Source: Bacillota bacterium (GTDB lineage: Bacteria > Bacillota > Clostridia > Lachnospirales > Lachnospiraceae). Taken from it: a DNA stretch of 64,000 bases. The translations under genes were made by a program, and so were the position numbers. The DNA is taken from positions 12,941 through 76,940 of the forward strand of contig JAEYPP010000017.1 of the NCBI GenBank assembly GCA_023410575.1, read 5' to 3'. Below, piece after piece: positions 1 through 9,098 of the stretch (its first letter is position 1; each line of letters opens with the position of its first letter). Under the pieces are notes generated by a model. That model did no database searches. It saw only the letters and a program-made list of their open reading frames with translations, and was not told where the DNA came from.

Positions 1-777
1 AATTCCGTATCTTTGCAACTTTCCAGCCTCTTGCATCTCTTTGAAAATCTTGATTGCATTAGGCACTCCAGAGCGAAGTGTATCATAAGTATCTACAAGT
101 AATGTTACATTTTGAGGATAAATTTCGGCGTATTTACGGAATGCTGTTAACTCATCTTCAAAACTCATAATCCAACTATGTGCATGAGTACCAAGAGCAG
201 GAACACCATACGTCTGTGCACATAAAACATTACTTGTTCCGATACATCCTCCAATCACAGCGGCTCTAGCACCAAGTGTACCAGCATCCGGTCCTTGGGC
301 ACGTCGTAAACCAAATTCCATAACAGCTTCACCTCTAGCAGCATAACATACACGAGATGCTTTTGTTGCAATTAAGCTTTGGTGATTAATTATATTAAGA
401 ATTGCTGTCTCAACTAGCTGGGCCTCCATAATAGGTGCAACTACCTTAACAAGTGGTTCCATTGGGAAAACAACGGAACCTTCTGGAACTGCATAGATAT
501 CACCACTGAACTTAAAGTTCTTCAAGTACTCTAAAAACTCTTCCTTAAAGATATTCAATCCTCTTAAATACTCTATATCATCTGCTTCAAACTTAAGATT
601 TTCAATATAATCAATTACCTGAGCAAGACCACAACAAATTGCATAACCACTTCCTGATGGATTGGTTCGATAGAATGCATCAAAAACTACCGTTTCATTC
701 GTCTTATTCAAGAAATAGCCTTGCATCATGGTTAGTTCATAAAAATCTGTAAGCAATGTTAACGTACGTTCCTTCAT
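1..777 (-). CDS. pncB: Nicotinate phosphoribosyltransferase (3' end outside window)
   Basis: This gene makes nicotinate mononucleotide from nicotinate and PRPP in the NAD salvage pathway (cytosolic). The 259 visible codons are open from an ATG at 777 to the window edge, so the C-terminal part, roughly 220 residues for this family, is missing. The N-terminus carries LLTDFYELTMMQGYF and YRTNPSGSGYAICCGL. Further in are EFGLRRAQGPDAG and GTHAHSWIMSF, all typical of the family. The start is fixed by an AGGAGGTG site a few bases upstream. The gene begins 18 bp after the proS stop on the same strand, so it is probably co-transcribed with proS under the proline T-box. Confidence 0.93.
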   Translation of the reverse strand, partial: MKERTLTLLTDFYELTMMQGYFLNKTNETVVFDAFYRTNPSGSGYAICCGLAQVIDYIENLKFEADDIEYLRGLNIFKEEFLEYLKNFKFSGDIYAVPEGSVVFPMEPLVKVVAPIMEAQLVETAILNIINHQSLIATKASRVCYAARGEAVMEFGLRRAQGPDAGTLGARAAVIGGCIGTSNVLCAQTYGVPALGTHAHSWIMSFEDELTAFRKYAEIYPQNVTLLVDTYDTLRSGVPNAIKIFKEMQEAGKLQRYGI

Positions 778-795
778 CTTACACCTCCTGCAATT

Positions 796-2232
796 TTAGT
801 AAGCTTTCCCCCAGTATACTAATGTTTTCGCTGGTTTACCACAACATACACATTGATCTGAAATATGCTCTTGCTTAAATGGCATACAGCGAGATGTTGC
901 GCCTGTCTTTTCTTTAATTTCATCTTCGCAAGCACGATCTCCACACCACATAGCCTTAACAAAGCCTGGCTTATTCGCTACGATATCCTTAAACTCCTCT
1001 GTGGAATGTGCTTCATAAGTATGAGAATCACGATGCTCTTTAGCACGACTTAATAAATCCGATTGCATTGTATCTAAGATTTCCTGAAGCTTTGTATCAA
1101 TTTCATCTAAGGATACAACTATCTTTTCTCTTGTATCACGACGAACAACAACTGCTTGATTTGCTTCGATGTCTTTTGGCCCAATTTCTACACGTACTGG
1201 AATTCCACGCATTTCCTGCTCAGAGAATTTGAAACCAGGTGTTTTGTCAGAGTCATCTACCTTTACACGAAAAGAACTGCTTAACTTCTTACGCAATTCC
1301 TCTGCTTTTTCTAAAACACCTTCTTTTTTCTGCATAATAGGAATAATCATAATCTGAGTAGGCGCAATTCTAGGAGGTAATACAAGTCCGGAATTATCTC
1401 CATGAACCATAATTAAAGCTCCAATTAAGCGTGTAGTCATACCCCAAGAAGTTTGATGAACATACTGTAATTTGTTCTCTTTGTCTGTATACTGAATACC
1501 AAATGCTTTCGCAAAGCCATCACCAAAATTATGGCTTGTTCCTGATTGAAGTGCTTTGCCATCATGCATTAATGCTTCAATCGTATAGGTAGCCTCAGCA
1601 CCTGCAAATTTTTCCTTATCTGTCTTCTTACCACGAACCATAGGAATAGCTAATACTTGCTCACAAAAATCTGCATAAAGATTTAACATCTGTTCGGTTC
1701 TCTCTTGTGCTTCCTTGGCAGTTGCATGAGCAGTATGACCTTCTTGCCATAAGAACTCTAAGGTACGTAAGAATGGTCTTGTTGTCTTTTCCCAACGTAC
1801 TACAGAACACCATTGATTATATACCTTTGGTAAATCACGATAAGACTCAATAATATGAGAATAGAAGTCGCAAAATAAAGTTTCAGAAGTTGGACGTACA
1901 CAAAGGCGTTCCTGTAATTGTTCTCCACCACCATGAGTTACCCATGCTACTTCTGGAGCAAATCCCTCCACATGATCCTTTTCTTTGTTTAATAAACTCT
2001 CTGGAATGAACATCGGCATATATACATTTTCAACTCCAGTTTCTTTAAAACGAGCATCCAATTCCTTCTGAATGTTTTCCCAAATCGCATATCCAGCTGG
2101 ACGAAAAATGGTACATCCACGTACTCCTGAATAATCCACCAACTCAGCCTTTGTAACAACATCCGTATACCACTGTGCAAAATCTACATCCATGGATGTA
2201 ATTGACTCTACTAACTTCTTTTCCTTTGCCAT
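796..2232 (-). CDS. proS: Prolyl-tRNA synthetase (short, eukaryote/archaeal-like type)
   Basis: This class II synthetase charges tRNA-Pro with proline. At 478 residues it lacks the large insertion domain found in the longer bacterial ProS form. The class II core includes VRPTSETLFC (motif 2 region) and SGTSHNFGDGFAKAF near residues 230-245. An anticodon-binding domain follows, then a C-terminal extension with cysteines at about 430, 435, 449, 461, 463 and 464, which resembles the zinc-containing tail of the ProS type 3 group. It is preceded by a proline-specific T-box and followed after 18 bp by pncB. The TAGGAG-like site is weak but the start fits the conserved N-terminus. Confidence 0.95.
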   Translation of the reverse strand: MAKEKKLVESITSMDVDFAQWYTDVVTKAELVDYSGVRGCTIFRPAGYAIWENIQKELDARFKETGVENVYMPMFIPESLLNKEKDHVEGFAPEVAWVTHGGGEQLQERLCVRPTSETLFCDFYSHIIESYRDLPKVYNQWCSVVRWEKTTRPFLRTLEFLWQEGHTAHATAKEAQERTEQMLNLYADFCEQVLAIPMVRGKKTDKEKFAGAEATYTIEALMHDGKALQSGTSHNFGDGFAKAFGIQYTDKENKLQYVHQTSWGMTTRLIGALIMVHGDNSGLVLPPRIAPTQIMIIPIMQKKEGVLEKAEELRKKLSSSFRVKVDDSDKTPGFKFSEQEMRGIPVRVEIGPKDIEANQAVVVRRDTREKIVVSLDEIDTKLQEILDTMQSDLLSRAKEHRDSHTYEAHSTEEFKDIVANKPGFVKAMWCGDRACEDEIKEKTGATSRCMPFKQEHISDQCVCCGKPAKTLVYWGKAY

Positions 2233-2298
2233 ACATTAATCTCCTTTTTTAATTAATTGGTCCAAATATTTCTCATACTCTTACACGAGGAACTTTTT

Positions 2299-2340
2299 AT
2301 GTTATAGGACATTCTTCAAAATTTTCTATAACATAAAAAA
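2299..2340. repeat. Second palindrome between the T-box terminator and proS
   Basis: Arms ATGTTATAG and CTATAACAT enclose an 18-nt AT-rich loop. A-rich and T-rich tracts flank the structure, so it could form a weak terminator on either strand. It lies directly after the T-box terminator in the proS leader. I cannot tell whether it regulates proS or is a neutral hairpin. Confidence 0.5.
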
Positions 2341-2550
2341 TCCCTTACAAATGTAAGGGACCGATTCATCGGTGGTACCACCCAAATTAGTTACTCATGT
2401 AACTCTCTTTGTACCCTTAACGCAGGTTTACGCTGTACTTTTTATACAGAGCTCAAAGGTCGGTTCGAATAAGCCATCATAAGGATTCACACCAGCCATC
2501 CTCTCTCTTATAAGATTGCTTAATCTACTATTCCTTATCATAGCTAATCT
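2330..2550 (-). promoter_or_regulatory. T-box leader (proline-specific) upstream of proS
   Basis: On the minus strand the T-box core TGGGTGGTACCACCG lies at 2384-2370. It is followed by an intrinsic terminator hairpin, CCCTTACATTTGTAAGGG (2360-2341), with a T run. Upstream is a stem I with the AGAGAG bulge region near 2510. In the specifier loop, GAA-CCG-ACC places the codon CCG (proline) at 2463-2461. Uncharged tRNA-Pro should pair with CCG and with the T-box bulge and so prevent termination. The codon agrees with the downstream gene. The outer boundaries are approximate. Confidence 0.93.
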
Positions 2551-2629
2551 AACTATTGATAATTAGTTTGATTTTATGCCAGCTAACAGGATTTGTCAAG
2601 CAAATACTTATCACTTATGACAAATGAAA

Positions 2630-3700
2630 CTAAACAGATTTGCTTGTATCACTCTTTTCTTTTGTTGCTTCAATTAGCACAGTACGTATAATCACTAGGG
2701 ATAAAGGCCCAAGTAAAAATCCAATCACTCCAAACAGCTGAACCCCAACATACATAGCAATCATATCATAAATTGGTTTGATTCCAATTTTGTTTCCTAG
2801 TAGCCTTGGTTCTAAAATCTCACGAACGATTTGACATAATACAAATACCGTCATAATGATTGCAGCAGCCAAGAAATTTTTTTGTAAAAGCATAATGATA
2901 CTCCAAGGCACCAAAATCAGTCCGCTTCCTAAAACCGGGAATGCATCAAAGATACCTACAAATATACCAATTAACAAAGCATAAGGATTTTTTATTATAA
3001 TAAAGCCAAACGTAATAATTACTGCAATAATCGACATTAGGATTAACTGGGTTTTTAAAAAGGCAATCCCTGTATCAGAAAGTTTTGCGGTGATTTTATG
3101 AACCGCAGGATAAAATTCTGATTTTCTAAGGCCAGCTTTATACTCCTCCATATCCTTAATAAATAAAACCGTTGCAATTAAAATAATTAGTATTATCGCC
3201 AAAATGCCTGCCACAGAAATTGCTACCTTAATTGTCTGTTCTGTTAATCGTGGTAATAGCTCAGACTGTATATACTCTGTAATTGAATTCATTCCTTGGT
3301 CAAACAAAGCTCTAGACGAACCATTCCCCACTCGCAACATTTTATCTGAAGTTTTACATATACCATCAATCGCTCCTGATATATATTGCTCATATGCAGG
3401 AAAGTTCTTGAAAAATAGTATGATTTGGTTGAATAAAACTCTACCTAAGAAAAATAGTACTGTGAAGATTACAATTGAAAAAAGTATAACCCCAATTGTT
3501 CCACCTATCACAATTGGAATTCTTAGTTTTCGATGTAAAATGCTAACAACTGGCCGAAGAATCCATGCAAAAAAGTAAGCAAAAATAAACGGAACAAATA
3601 ACGGTAATAAATATTTCATTCCTAAGTATACCGCTATCACTGTTCCGAATAAGATAAGCAATTTCTTTTGTTTTTTACTTAAACATAGTTTACTCTCCAA
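2630..3700 (-). CDS. AI-2E family (UPF0118) membrane protein, YtvI-like
   Basis: This 356-residue polytopic membrane protein has about eight hydrophobic segments and a soluble middle region (residues ~100-150). The N-terminal YLLPLFVPFIFAYFFAWILRP and the C-terminal half with GIFDAFPVLGSG and EPRLLGNKIGIKP are typical of the AI-2E transporter-like family, where the tail resembles sporulation protein YtvI. The true substrate is unknown for most members and the family name should not be read as proof of autoinducer transport. A second member is encoded at 62058-63353. The gene follows the proS T-box on the opposite side and probably has its own transcript. Confidence 0.82.
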   Translation of the reverse strand: MESKLCLSKKQKKLLILFGTVIAVYLGMKYLLPLFVPFIFAYFFAWILRPVVSILHRKLRIPIVIGGTIGVILFSIVIFTVLFFLGRVLFNQIILFFKNFPAYEQYISGAIDGICKTSDKMLRVGNGSSRALFDQGMNSITEYIQSELLPRLTEQTIKVAISVAGILAIILIILIATVLFIKDMEEYKAGLRKSEFYPAVHKITAKLSDTGIAFLKTQLILMSIIAVIITFGFIIIKNPYALLIGIFVGIFDAFPVLGSGLILVPWSIIMLLQKNFLAAAIIMTVFVLCQIVREILEPRLLGNKIGIKPIYDMIAMYVGVQLFGVIGFLLGPLSLVIIRTVLIEATKEKSDTSKSV

Positions 3701-3770
3701 GCAACCACCTCATCTAACTTTTGATGTAAAGTTTGATAAATATTGTTTGTAGATGAGACGCTTATATGCC

Positions 3771-3826
3771 AAAAAATCAGATACAACATATGGTAAACTC
3801 TTAACCATAGATAATATCTGACTTTT
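3771..3826 (-). terminator. Intrinsic terminator after the CMP-kinase-like gene
   Basis: A two-part stem (TCAGATA/TATCTGA outside, TATGGT/ACCATA inside) is followed on the minus strand by TTTTTT. A-rich DNA on the other side would let it act in both directions. Confidence 0.7.
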
Positions 3827-3888
3827 TAACAACTGTTATTTATTGTATAAATCAACTTCCAAACTTTGAAGAATCTTTTTCATATAGC

Positions 3889-4635
3889 TTATTGCAGTTT
3901 TACAGAAACAAATGGAATTCCAAGGGATGCTGCCTTTTTAATAACCTCTAATCCTTCGACAACTTGATAGTCGTCTTCTGTTTTAGTAATAACCACATCA
4001 CCATCGAGGTAAAATTGCTCTGGATTTTCTGATATTACTGCATCTTCAATCCCAAGACGTTTCGGAGACATTAATATCTTATTCGAGAATCCGTTTGACT
4101 TCTTTGCCTCTTCTAACATTACCTTGGCTAATAAACTTGGTGTACAATACGTACTATCTAAAACAAGATTATAGTTATTAAAATTAAAATAATCTAATCC
4201 GTAGATGTCTTTATATCTTTGATCCTCGGTTTCCGCACGTAATTTCAACTGTTGTTTTGCATCCTCTACCGATACATACTTCTCAACTTCACCACGATTA
4301 TCCCCATAAACTCGATTTGCAGCAACATCTAAACTAACCGATAAAAAAACTTTAAATGACTTTTCAACAAAATTCCAAGCAAGACGGGAATCAAACACAA
4401 TTGCCTTATCTTGATTCTCACGTGAGATTTTTGCAGTTGTATCGTCTATCATCTTATCATACTTATGATCCGTACACATAAGCTGATTCATCTCAAGAAC
4501 ACTGACCCCCAGATCCTCTGCCAACTTACGCTGTACTTTACCAGTCGAATATATTTCATATTTGTACTCTGCATCTAAGATTTTACAAATTGTTGATTTT
4601 CCGCTTCCTAAATTACCGGTTAATGTGATATGCAT
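3889..4635 (-). CDS. Cytidylate kinase-like P-loop protein
   Basis: This 248-residue protein begins with a Walker A motif, GNLGSGKST (residues 7-15), followed by the YSTGKVQRKLAEDLG segment seen in CMP/dCMP kinase-like proteins. Residues ~90-110 (FDSRLAWNF, RVYGDNRGE) fit the lid and base-binding parts of that fold. It is longer than Cmk (about 220 aa), and the last 60 residues are not obviously part of a kinase. The sequence supports a nucleoside-monophosphate-kinase fold, but the substrate is not established. It is a monocistronic gene with a terminator downstream. Confidence 0.7.
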   Translation of the reverse strand: MHITLTGNLGSGKSTICKILDAEYKYEIYSTGKVQRKLAEDLGVSVLEMNQLMCTDHKYDKMIDDTTAKISRENQDKAIVFDSRLAWNFVEKSFKVFLSVSLDVAANRVYGDNRGEVEKYVSVEDAKQQLKLRAETEDQRYKDIYGLDYFNFNNYNLVLDSTYCTPSLLAKVMLEEAKKSNGFSNKILMSPKRLGIEDAVISENPEQFYLDGDVVITKTEDDYQVVEGLEVIKKAASLGIPFVSVKLQ

Positions 4636-4720
4636 CTATTTATCCTCCAATATTTCAATCCCACTCATGTGTTTTGTTTTTCCTATCATAGCACGAGTTG
4701 TAGTGATTGAAAAGTGTTAA

Positions 4721-5515
4721 TTATTGAAAGCTCAGTGAATCAAGGATTGTTCCTAGAGTACTAGAGTTATCTCCAGCTTGTGTTGATAATATCATATATA
4801 CTAATACATTGTTTTTTTCAAAGATTATATACTCTTGGTTAATCTCCTGCTCAATAGTAGTTTCACCTGAAGTCATGCTCATCTTAGCACTTGAAGTAAG
4901 TTGATATACATCCTGACCATTGATTAAAGTCTTAGTTGGATCTGATATCTCACATGTGGAACCCATCGCTTTATATTGATTTAACGTAAGGGCAGATAAT
5001 GATTTAATAACATCCTCAATACCTAATCCAGAAAACATTGCCATGTCCATTGCTTGTACCATCAGATTATCGGTTCCACTATTCTCATTCATTTGAGTAT
5101 CAGTACCATAGCAGATATAGCAAGTTCCTTGTATTTTTAGCTGTTGCTTTAAGGTAGCAATATCATAACCTGTTGTTTTAGCTAATAAATCATATGTTTC
5201 TTTTGATCCATATACTAACCATGTTTCTGGTGCAGATACAGAAAATCCGATTAAACTATTCGTATACTTAACTCCATCAACTGTCCCCGCTGCTTCGACT
5301 GCTTCTGTAGAAAAAGAATCCTCTGCTTCTTTCGTTGGTTTAGCTTCCTCTGTAACTTCAGGTGCCTCTGTTGGTTCTATTGTAGGTTCTGCTGTTGCTT
5401 CAATTGTTGGAGTAGTGTCACTAATATTTGAATCCTCCTTAGCGCCACAACCTGCAAACAATGACATTATTAATATTGCTATTAATGATATTGATAACTT
5501 CCTTCTTTTCATCAT
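4721..5515 (-). CDS. Putative lipoprotein, function unknown
   Basis: The N-terminus has a lipoprotein signal (positively charged MMKRRK, hydrophobic stretch, lipobox FAGC with Cys about residue 23). A Thr/Glu/Pro-rich linker (residues ~35-75) then leads to a globular domain of about 180 residues. That domain begins NSLIGFSVSAPETW, a pattern common in small exported Firmicute lipoproteins. The protein is expected to be anchored on the outer face of the membrane. I do not recognise a specific function. It lies just downstream of the importer ATPase gene on the same strand, with an 80-bp gap. Confidence 0.75.
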   Translation of the reverse strand: MMKRRKLSISLIAILIMSLFAGCGAKEDSNISDTTPTIEATAEPTIEPTEAPEVTEEAKPTKEAEDSFSTEAVEAAGTVDGVKYTNSLIGFSVSAPETWLVYGSKETYDLLAKTTGYDIATLKQQLKIQGTCYICYGTDTQMNENSGTDNLMVQAMDMAMFSGLGIEDVIKSLSALTLNQYKAMGSTCEISDPTKTLINGQDVYQLTSSAKMSMTSGETTIEQEINQEYIIFEKNNVLVYMILSTQAGDNSSTLGTILDSLSFQ

Positions 5516-5595
5516 AACCCTCCTAAATAATATAACGTAGTATAGAATATTGTAACAAAACTGTGTAAAAAATACAACAGACGTACCGATTACAT

Positions 5596-6180
5596 TTATC
5601 TATTCAATTCAAGAATTGAATCCCCTAAGAATACTGCTTCCTCCTTATCATGTGTAACAATAATTGTAGTTTTTCCTTGAATTGCTTCCTTTAAATAAGT
5701 CATCACACTTTTTTTTAATTTTTCGTCAAAACCTTTTAGTGGTTCATCCAACACAAGTAAATCACTTTCTGCAAGAACTGCTCGAACAATCGCAACACGT
5801 CGCTTCATTCCACCACTTAAATTCTTAACTGGTTTATTTTCATAATCTAGTAAGCATACTTTGTTAAATTCCTCAATAATTTGCTTAACTGTAACTTTAG
5901 AAGGTACAGCAATCAATACGTTAGTAATAGCGTCAAACTCCTCGCATAATCTGTCCTCTTGAAACACTGCGGCAGTTGTTCGTTTCTCCAACCCTGTAAC
6001 TATCCCACTATCTGGTTTCACTAATCCAAGTATGATATTAAGCAATGTTGTCTTGCCAGAACCAGAAGGACCCATAATGCATGTTGTCTTTCCTTCAGGA
6101 AATGTAGCATTGAAAGAATCTAATACTAATTTCTGCTCAAACTTTTTTTTGATTTCTTGAAGTATAATATCTGAACCCAT
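5596..6180 (-). CDS. ABC importer ATPase, SsuB/TauB-like
   Basis: This 194-residue nucleotide-binding subunit has Walker A GPSGSGKTT (37-45), signature NLSGGMKRRVAIVRA (about 119-133), Walker B LLVLDEPLKGFDE and a switch His in IIVTHDKEEA. It is short for the nitrate/sulfonate/taurine group (usually 240-260 aa). It immediately follows the permease stop, with no gap, so translation is likely coupled. The missing substrate-binding partner is probably the lipoprotein encoded at 14407-15498, separated by the flagellar genes. Confidence 0.9.
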   Translation of the reverse strand: MGSDIILQEIKKKFEQKLVLDSFNATFPEGKTTCIMGPSGSGKTTLLNIILGLVKPDSGIVTGLEKRTTAAVFQEDRLCEEFDAITNVLIAVPSKVTVKQIIEEFNKVCLLDYENKPVKNLSGGMKRRVAIVRAVLAESDLLVLDEPLKGFDEKLKKSVMTYLKEAIQGKTTIIVTHDKEEAVFLGDSILELNR

Positions 6181-6963
6181 TTATGAACTCCTTCTCCAAC
6201 TTTTCGTTACATACTTACCAAAAGAACGAATCATAGCCATAATAAGCTTTTCAAAAATAGCACTTATCATTACTATTATAATCGTCCATGCAAACAATCC
6301 CTCTGTATCTAAATAGAGTTTTGCCTCATATAATTGCCTTCCAATGGAGTGTTGTGCTAAGGAGATGATTTCTGCTGCGATTCCTGATTTCCAACAAAAC
6401 CCTAATCCAACCGAACATGCTGATACAAAGTAAGGAGTCACTGATGGTAAATATATGTATCGAATTTTTCTTAGATAGGGGATTCGAAAGACCTTTGCCA
6501 TCTGAAGCAAAGAAGCATCGGTCGCCTGAATTCCTTTTATTACATTCGTATAAATAATTGGTAATACCATTAAAAAGGAAATTAGTAGCGACAAGTTTTT
6601 TGCCTTTACCCAAAGTAATGCTAAAATTACAAAAGAAGCTACAGGAATCGACTTAATCGTCTGCATAAATACTGTTGTAATCTCTTTTAAAAGTATAGAT
6701 CGATAGACTAAAATCGATAACAAGATACCACAAAAGACTGCGAGAAAAAAACCACTAGCTATTTTCAGTGAAGTACTCAAAATAGCTAGCCAGGATTCCT
6801 TTGACTGACACAATGAAGCGAAACTTTTAAGTACATTAATCGGAGATGCTAAAAAAATCTTATTATTAATATATATACTTAAAACTTGCCATACAATAAT
6901 CCAAAAGGCTCCCGCTATTATTTTATTTCGTTGTTTTTTCAGCCATGCTGTTAATACTTGCAT
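6181..6963 (-). CDS. ABC importer permease, SsuC/TauC-like
   Basis: This 260-residue inner-membrane permease has about six hydrophobic segments and the BPD-type coupling region around SLLQMAKVFRIPYLRKIRYIYLPSVTPYF (EAA-like loop, residues ~155-185). It shares its order (permease then ATPase) and family with nitrate/sulfonate/taurine/thiamine-precursor importers. The substrate cannot be read from the sequence. The gene starts 115 bp downstream of the fliS stop, beyond a strong terminator, so it needs its own promoter. Confidence 0.88.
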   Translation of the reverse strand: MQVLTAWLKKQRNKIIAGAFWIIVWQVLSIYINNKIFLASPINVLKSFASLCQSKESWLAILSTSLKIASGFFLAVFCGILLSILVYRSILLKEITTVFMQTIKSIPVASFVILALLWVKAKNLSLLISFLMVLPIIYTNVIKGIQATDASLLQMAKVFRIPYLRKIRYIYLPSVTPYFVSACSVGLGFCWKSGIAAEIISLAQHSIGRQLYEAKLYLDTEGLFAWTIIIVMISAIFEKLIMAMIRSFGKYVTKSWRRSS

Positions 6964-7041
6964 AAAATCCCCTTATCTATTCCGTAATAACAATAATCTT
7001 CACTTATTATATCATGCAAAGTGGAAAGAAGAAAGAAATTT

Positions 7042-7065
7042 AAAAAAGGGGCTAACGTAAGCCCC
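7042..7065 (-). terminator. Intrinsic terminator after fliS
   Basis: On the minus strand a GC-rich stem, GGGGCTTACGTTAGCCCC, is followed by TTTTTT. It separates the flagellar transcript from the downstream importer genes. Confidence 0.92.
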
Positions 7066-7077
7066 TTCTAACTTTGA

Positions 7078-7557
7078 TTAAGCCATAAAACCTCGGTTAG
7101 CATCATGATACCCAACTGCTGACTCATTTAATATACCCCTGCCATAAGTTAATCCTGCATAAACTTGTTGTGTGTTACTCATAACTGGACCTGTTGGATC
7201 TTGTTTACTAACTTCTTCAAATGCACTTTTTAGCTTATCTAGAATATTATCTACATCCTCTAGTAACGAGCTATCCTTTTTCATACAAGCCGCAACAATA
7301 CGTTTATTCATATAGGAATATAAACTGAGTAAATCATAAGACATTGCATAATGATAATCAAGCGAAGCCATTAACTCATTTAATACCTTTTGAGCATGTC
7401 GGCACTCAGTTCGATATTGTACATCATTTCCTTGACTTAGCACTTGCTTTGCATAACTAATATCTGCTTTCATAATATCATACATAATTACAATTAACTC
7501 ACTACGGTTTGCTTGCGTAATTCGAACCGTAAATTCCTGAAGCCTATCTTTTACCAT
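7078..7557 (-). CDS. fliS: Flagellin chaperone FliS
   Basis: This 159-residue, mostly helical protein has the FliS pattern: RITQANRSELIVIMYDIMKADI near the N-terminus and a helix with LNELMASLDYHYAMSYDLLSLYSYMNKRIVAA. FliS binds the C-terminal D0 segment of flagellin in the cytosol and delivers it to the export apparatus. The C-terminal tail (GPVMSNTQQVYAGLTYGRG) is a little longer than usual. It starts 22 bp after the flagellin stop, the expected pairing of chaperone and client, and ends at a strong terminator. Confidence 0.9.
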   Translation of the reverse strand: MVKDRLQEFTVRITQANRSELIVIMYDIMKADISYAKQVLSQGNDVQYRTECRHAQKVLNELMASLDYHYAMSYDLLSLYSYMNKRIVAACMKKDSSLLEDVDNILDKLKSAFEEVSKQDPTGPVMSNTQQVYAGLTYGRGILNESAVGYHDANRGFMA

Positions 7558-7579
7558 TTTATCTTCCTCCCACTAGTCA

Positions 7580-9076
7580 CTAGCCTTGTAATAACGAAAG
7601 AATTGTTTGAGGTCGCTCGTTCGCTTGTGCAAGCATTGCGGTACCAGCTTGAGCTAGTACACTCTTCTGTGTATAAGTTGACATTTCAGCTGCCATATCA
7701 ACATCCTCAATACGTGAGAGAGCCTCTGTAATATTTTCTGAACAAACATCAAGGTTTGCAATTGCATGGTCCAAACGATTTTGATATGCACCTAAGCCAG
7801 CTCTTGTTTGAGTAACCATTGTAACTGCTTTATCGAGTATCGTGATTGCTTCTTCTGCACCATCTTGCGTACATACATTCACTACATTTGTTCCTAATGT
7901 AATAGAATCGATACGTGGAATACGTACAATCATTGTCTGACCTTCGTTTGCACCGATCTGCAAATCCATTGGCCCCGCATCTAAAACAGTGGTGCTTACT
8001 TCCAATTCTACTCCTTCAGAGATACTAGCTTCGGTTCCATCTACAGTTGCATCTGAAAATGATGTCTCTGCCGCGCCTGGTGTTGCTTGGAACTTTAACT
8101 CGAAGCCATTGCTATCTGTTACTGTAATAATATCTCCCTTTGCTGATGCGGTTGCTGTATATGAGAAGTTTTCACCTAAAGATACTTTGGCATCTACACC
8201 ATAAGCAGTTGCTCCATCTGGTGAAATTCCAAATAAATCACATAAATCCTGATTATCACAATGTATTTCGATACTTTGATTTGATCCATATGCTTGAGAC
8301 ATAAGGATAATATCTCCAGCTCCAAGTTCTACTTGTTCATATCCAGCATAATCTGGATTAGTTCCTCCAGGGGTACCAGCGAAAGCAGTGATATTCATAC
8401 GGTCACATTTATTTCTCATATCTTCAAAAATCTCAGACATTGTTTGTCCCTCTTTTACGTAAACTTCAATACCATTGATATTAATTGTACCATTCACACC
8501 CTCTGGTATCTCATCATCTGGACTTGGCATTTGAATACCCGCTAATACAGCTTGTCTTGCATCTTGTGTAATTGTCATATGATAATCTGTAGCCACAACA
8601 TTATCAGATAAGGAAATTAACTTTATCATACTAGAATTTGAATATGATTGACAATCTACTGTTCCATTTAAAAGCCCCTTTGTATTAAACTCGGTATCTG
8701 TTGAAATACGATTAATCTCACTGTTTAATTCATTGATCTCCGCTTGAATTGCAGCTCGATCTTCTGCTGTATTCGTTCCATTCGCTGCTTGGACTGCTAG
8801 TTCCCTCATTCTTTGTAGCATCGCTCCAACTTCATTCAACGCACCTTCTGCAGTCTGAATGACTGAAATTCCGTCAGATGCATTACGTGATGCTTGATCT
8901 AGCCCATTAATCTGGGTCCTCATCTTTTTCGAAATCGCCATTCCTGCTGCATCATCTGCTGCTCGATTGATACGGTATCCAGAAGACAATCTCTCCAAAC
9001 TATTGTCCAGCGCACTATTCGTAATTTTTAACTGATTATTTCCTCTTAATGCTGATATATTATGATTTATTCTCAC
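7580..9076 (-). CDS. fliC: Flagellin
   Basis: This filament protein has 498 residues. The D0/D1 N-terminal region (MRINHNISALRGNNQL, LERLSSGYRINRAADDAAGMAIS, residues 1-150) and C-terminal region (about 420-498, ending AMLAQANERPQTILSLLQG) are conserved. The middle 260 residues form a variable surface-exposed region. The start is a GTG with GGTGA 6 nt upstream, which gives the canonical MRINHN start. It lies 22 bp after the FliK-like gene and 22 bp before fliS, so the three genes form one unit. Export is by the flagellar type III route, without a signal peptide. Confidence 0.96.
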   Translation of the reverse strand: MRINHNISALRGNNQLKITNSALDNSLERLSSGYRINRAADDAAGMAISKKMRTQINGLDQASRNASDGISVIQTAEGALNEVGAMLQRMRELAVQAANGTNTAEDRAAIQAEINELNSEINRISTDTEFNTKGLLNGTVDCQSYSNSSMIKLISLSDNVVATDYHMTITQDARQAVLAGIQMPSPDDEIPEGVNGTININGIEVYVKEGQTMSEIFEDMRNKCDRMNITAFAGTPGGTNPDYAGYEQVELGAGDIILMSQAYGSNQSIEIHCDNQDLCDLFGISPDGATAYGVDAKVSLGENFSYTATASAKGDIITVTDSNGFELKFQATPGAAETSFSDATVDGTEASISEGVELEVSTTVLDAGPMDLQIGANEGQTMIVRIPRIDSITLGTNVVNVCTQDGAEEAITILDKAVTMVTQTRAGLGAYQNRLDHAIANLDVCSENITEALSRIEDVDMAAEMSTYTQKSVLAQAGTAMLAQANERPQTILSLLQG

Positions 9077-9098
9077 TTTACTTCACCATAATCCTTTC

